Origin: Paramecium primaurelia
Lineage: Eukaryota; Ciliophora; Oligohymenophorea; Peniculida; Parameciidae
Direction of reading: 5' to 3'
NCBI GenBank assembly: GCA_905182975.1
Contig: CAJJDM010000071.1
Span: 124,001 to 188,000, forward strand
Length of the DNA stretch: 64,000 nt
Shown: positions 63,901 to 64,000 of the stretch, one piece after another
Numbering within the stretch: the stretch's first letter is position 1
Layout: every line of letters starts with the position of its first letter
The notes under the pieces: model-generated
The model's input: only the letters and a program-made list of their open reading frames with translations
The model's database searches: none
What the model was told of the DNA's origin: nothing
Translations under genes and position numbers: made by a program

Positions 63901-64000
63901 GATTACTTTATATGGTGTTGAAGAAGATGTATAAATGCCTGCTATGGGTAATAAAGTTTTAGGATGTCATTAATGTTAATTAACTATTCATGGAAAAGAA
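57994..64000 (+). CDS. Fibrocystin-L-like giant extracellular protein (PA14, IPT/TIG, F5/8C-like, G8), 3' end outside window
   Basis: Starts with a signal peptide-like MFIIAFTNMLLVLLS; introns at 58052-58076 (25), 58208-58231 (24) and 58789-58812 (24). About 1,980 residues are visible and the frame is open to 64000. Order of domains: an IPT-like repeat; an IPT/TIG repeat near residues 265-320 (ISGYGFSP); a PA14 domain around 360-500 (FDGIYPEP, FRGFLKAPFTGNYRFYVASD); further IPT/TIG repeats marked by GGTTITITGTGF, GGTVIKITGSNF, GGSLLTINGVGF and GGATVTFTGTGF; an F5/8 type C-like domain near 1610-1735 (CYIQVDFGTSRVL, GTTWQTLLTVD); one more IPT repeat; and the start of a G8 domain (WGGYEYPGDGDSVIVNAGQ). 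IPT-G8 arrangements are typical of PKHD1/PKHD1L1. Likely a large cell-surface or ciliary glycoprotein. Confidence 0.9.

Overview
The window is a very A+T-rich nuclear sequence from an oligohymenophorean ciliate, most likely a Paramecium somatic (macronuclear) scaffold. TAA and TAG occur inside every recognisable gene and read as glutamine at conserved positions, and only TGA ends genes. Nearly every gene is interrupted by GT...AG introns of only 22-37 nt. Standard-code translation shatters these genes into fragments, so all gene models here were built by hand with the ciliate code and manual intron removal. Residue positions are approximate.

Left part (1-24511): a large multi-pass membrane protein with PAS-like and TmcB-like features (214-5484, +); a four-domain voltage-gated Ca2+ channel with an EEEE filter (6181-11518, +); a protein with two cyclic-nucleotide-binding domains (11550-13101, -); a synaptojanin-like Sac phosphatase with a degenerate 5-phosphatase half (13791-16613, +); a small LYR-motif protein (16623-16940, -); a SEL1L/Hrd3-like ER protein (16978-19166, +); a Na+/H+ exchanger fused to a cyclic-nucleotide-binding-like domain (19222-22351, +); and a multi-pass membrane protein with an EGF-like N-terminus (22648-24511, -).

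Middle (24880-42598): a coiled-coil protein (24880-25767, +); a Piezo mechanosensitive channel of about 3,000 residues (25810-35097, -); IFT172 (36071-41350, +); and the C-terminal end of an Asn-rich type I membrane protein (41466-42180, -) cut by a single N. Directly after the N lies a second, slightly diverged 3' end of IFT172.

Right part (42599-64000): a Ser/Thr kinase (43916-45464, -); a RING/TRAF-like zinc-finger protein with a SPRY-like C-terminus (46005-47662, -); a second N flanked by a 1,291-bp direct repeat that looks identical (47195-48485 and 48487-49777), almost certainly two unmerged contig ends; a DP-family cell-cycle transcription factor (50338-51409, -); a 3.7-kb gene-free stretch; a cold-shock-domain protein (55085-55673, -); another 2.3-kb gene-poor stretch; and the start of a giant fibrocystin-L-like extracellular protein with PA14, IPT/TIG, F5/8C-like and G8 domains (57994 to beyond 64000, +).

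Several neighbours belong to the biology of cilia and membrane excitability: Ca2+ channel, cyclic-nucleotide-binding proteins, Na+/H+ exchanger, Piezo, IFT172 and a fibrocystin-like protein. They lie on both strands with independent promoters, so this is physical proximity and not an operon. Convergent genes are only 9-115 bp apart, and one divergent pair has start codons 37 bp apart. I saw no rRNA, tRNA, CRISPR array, transposon or telomere repeat.
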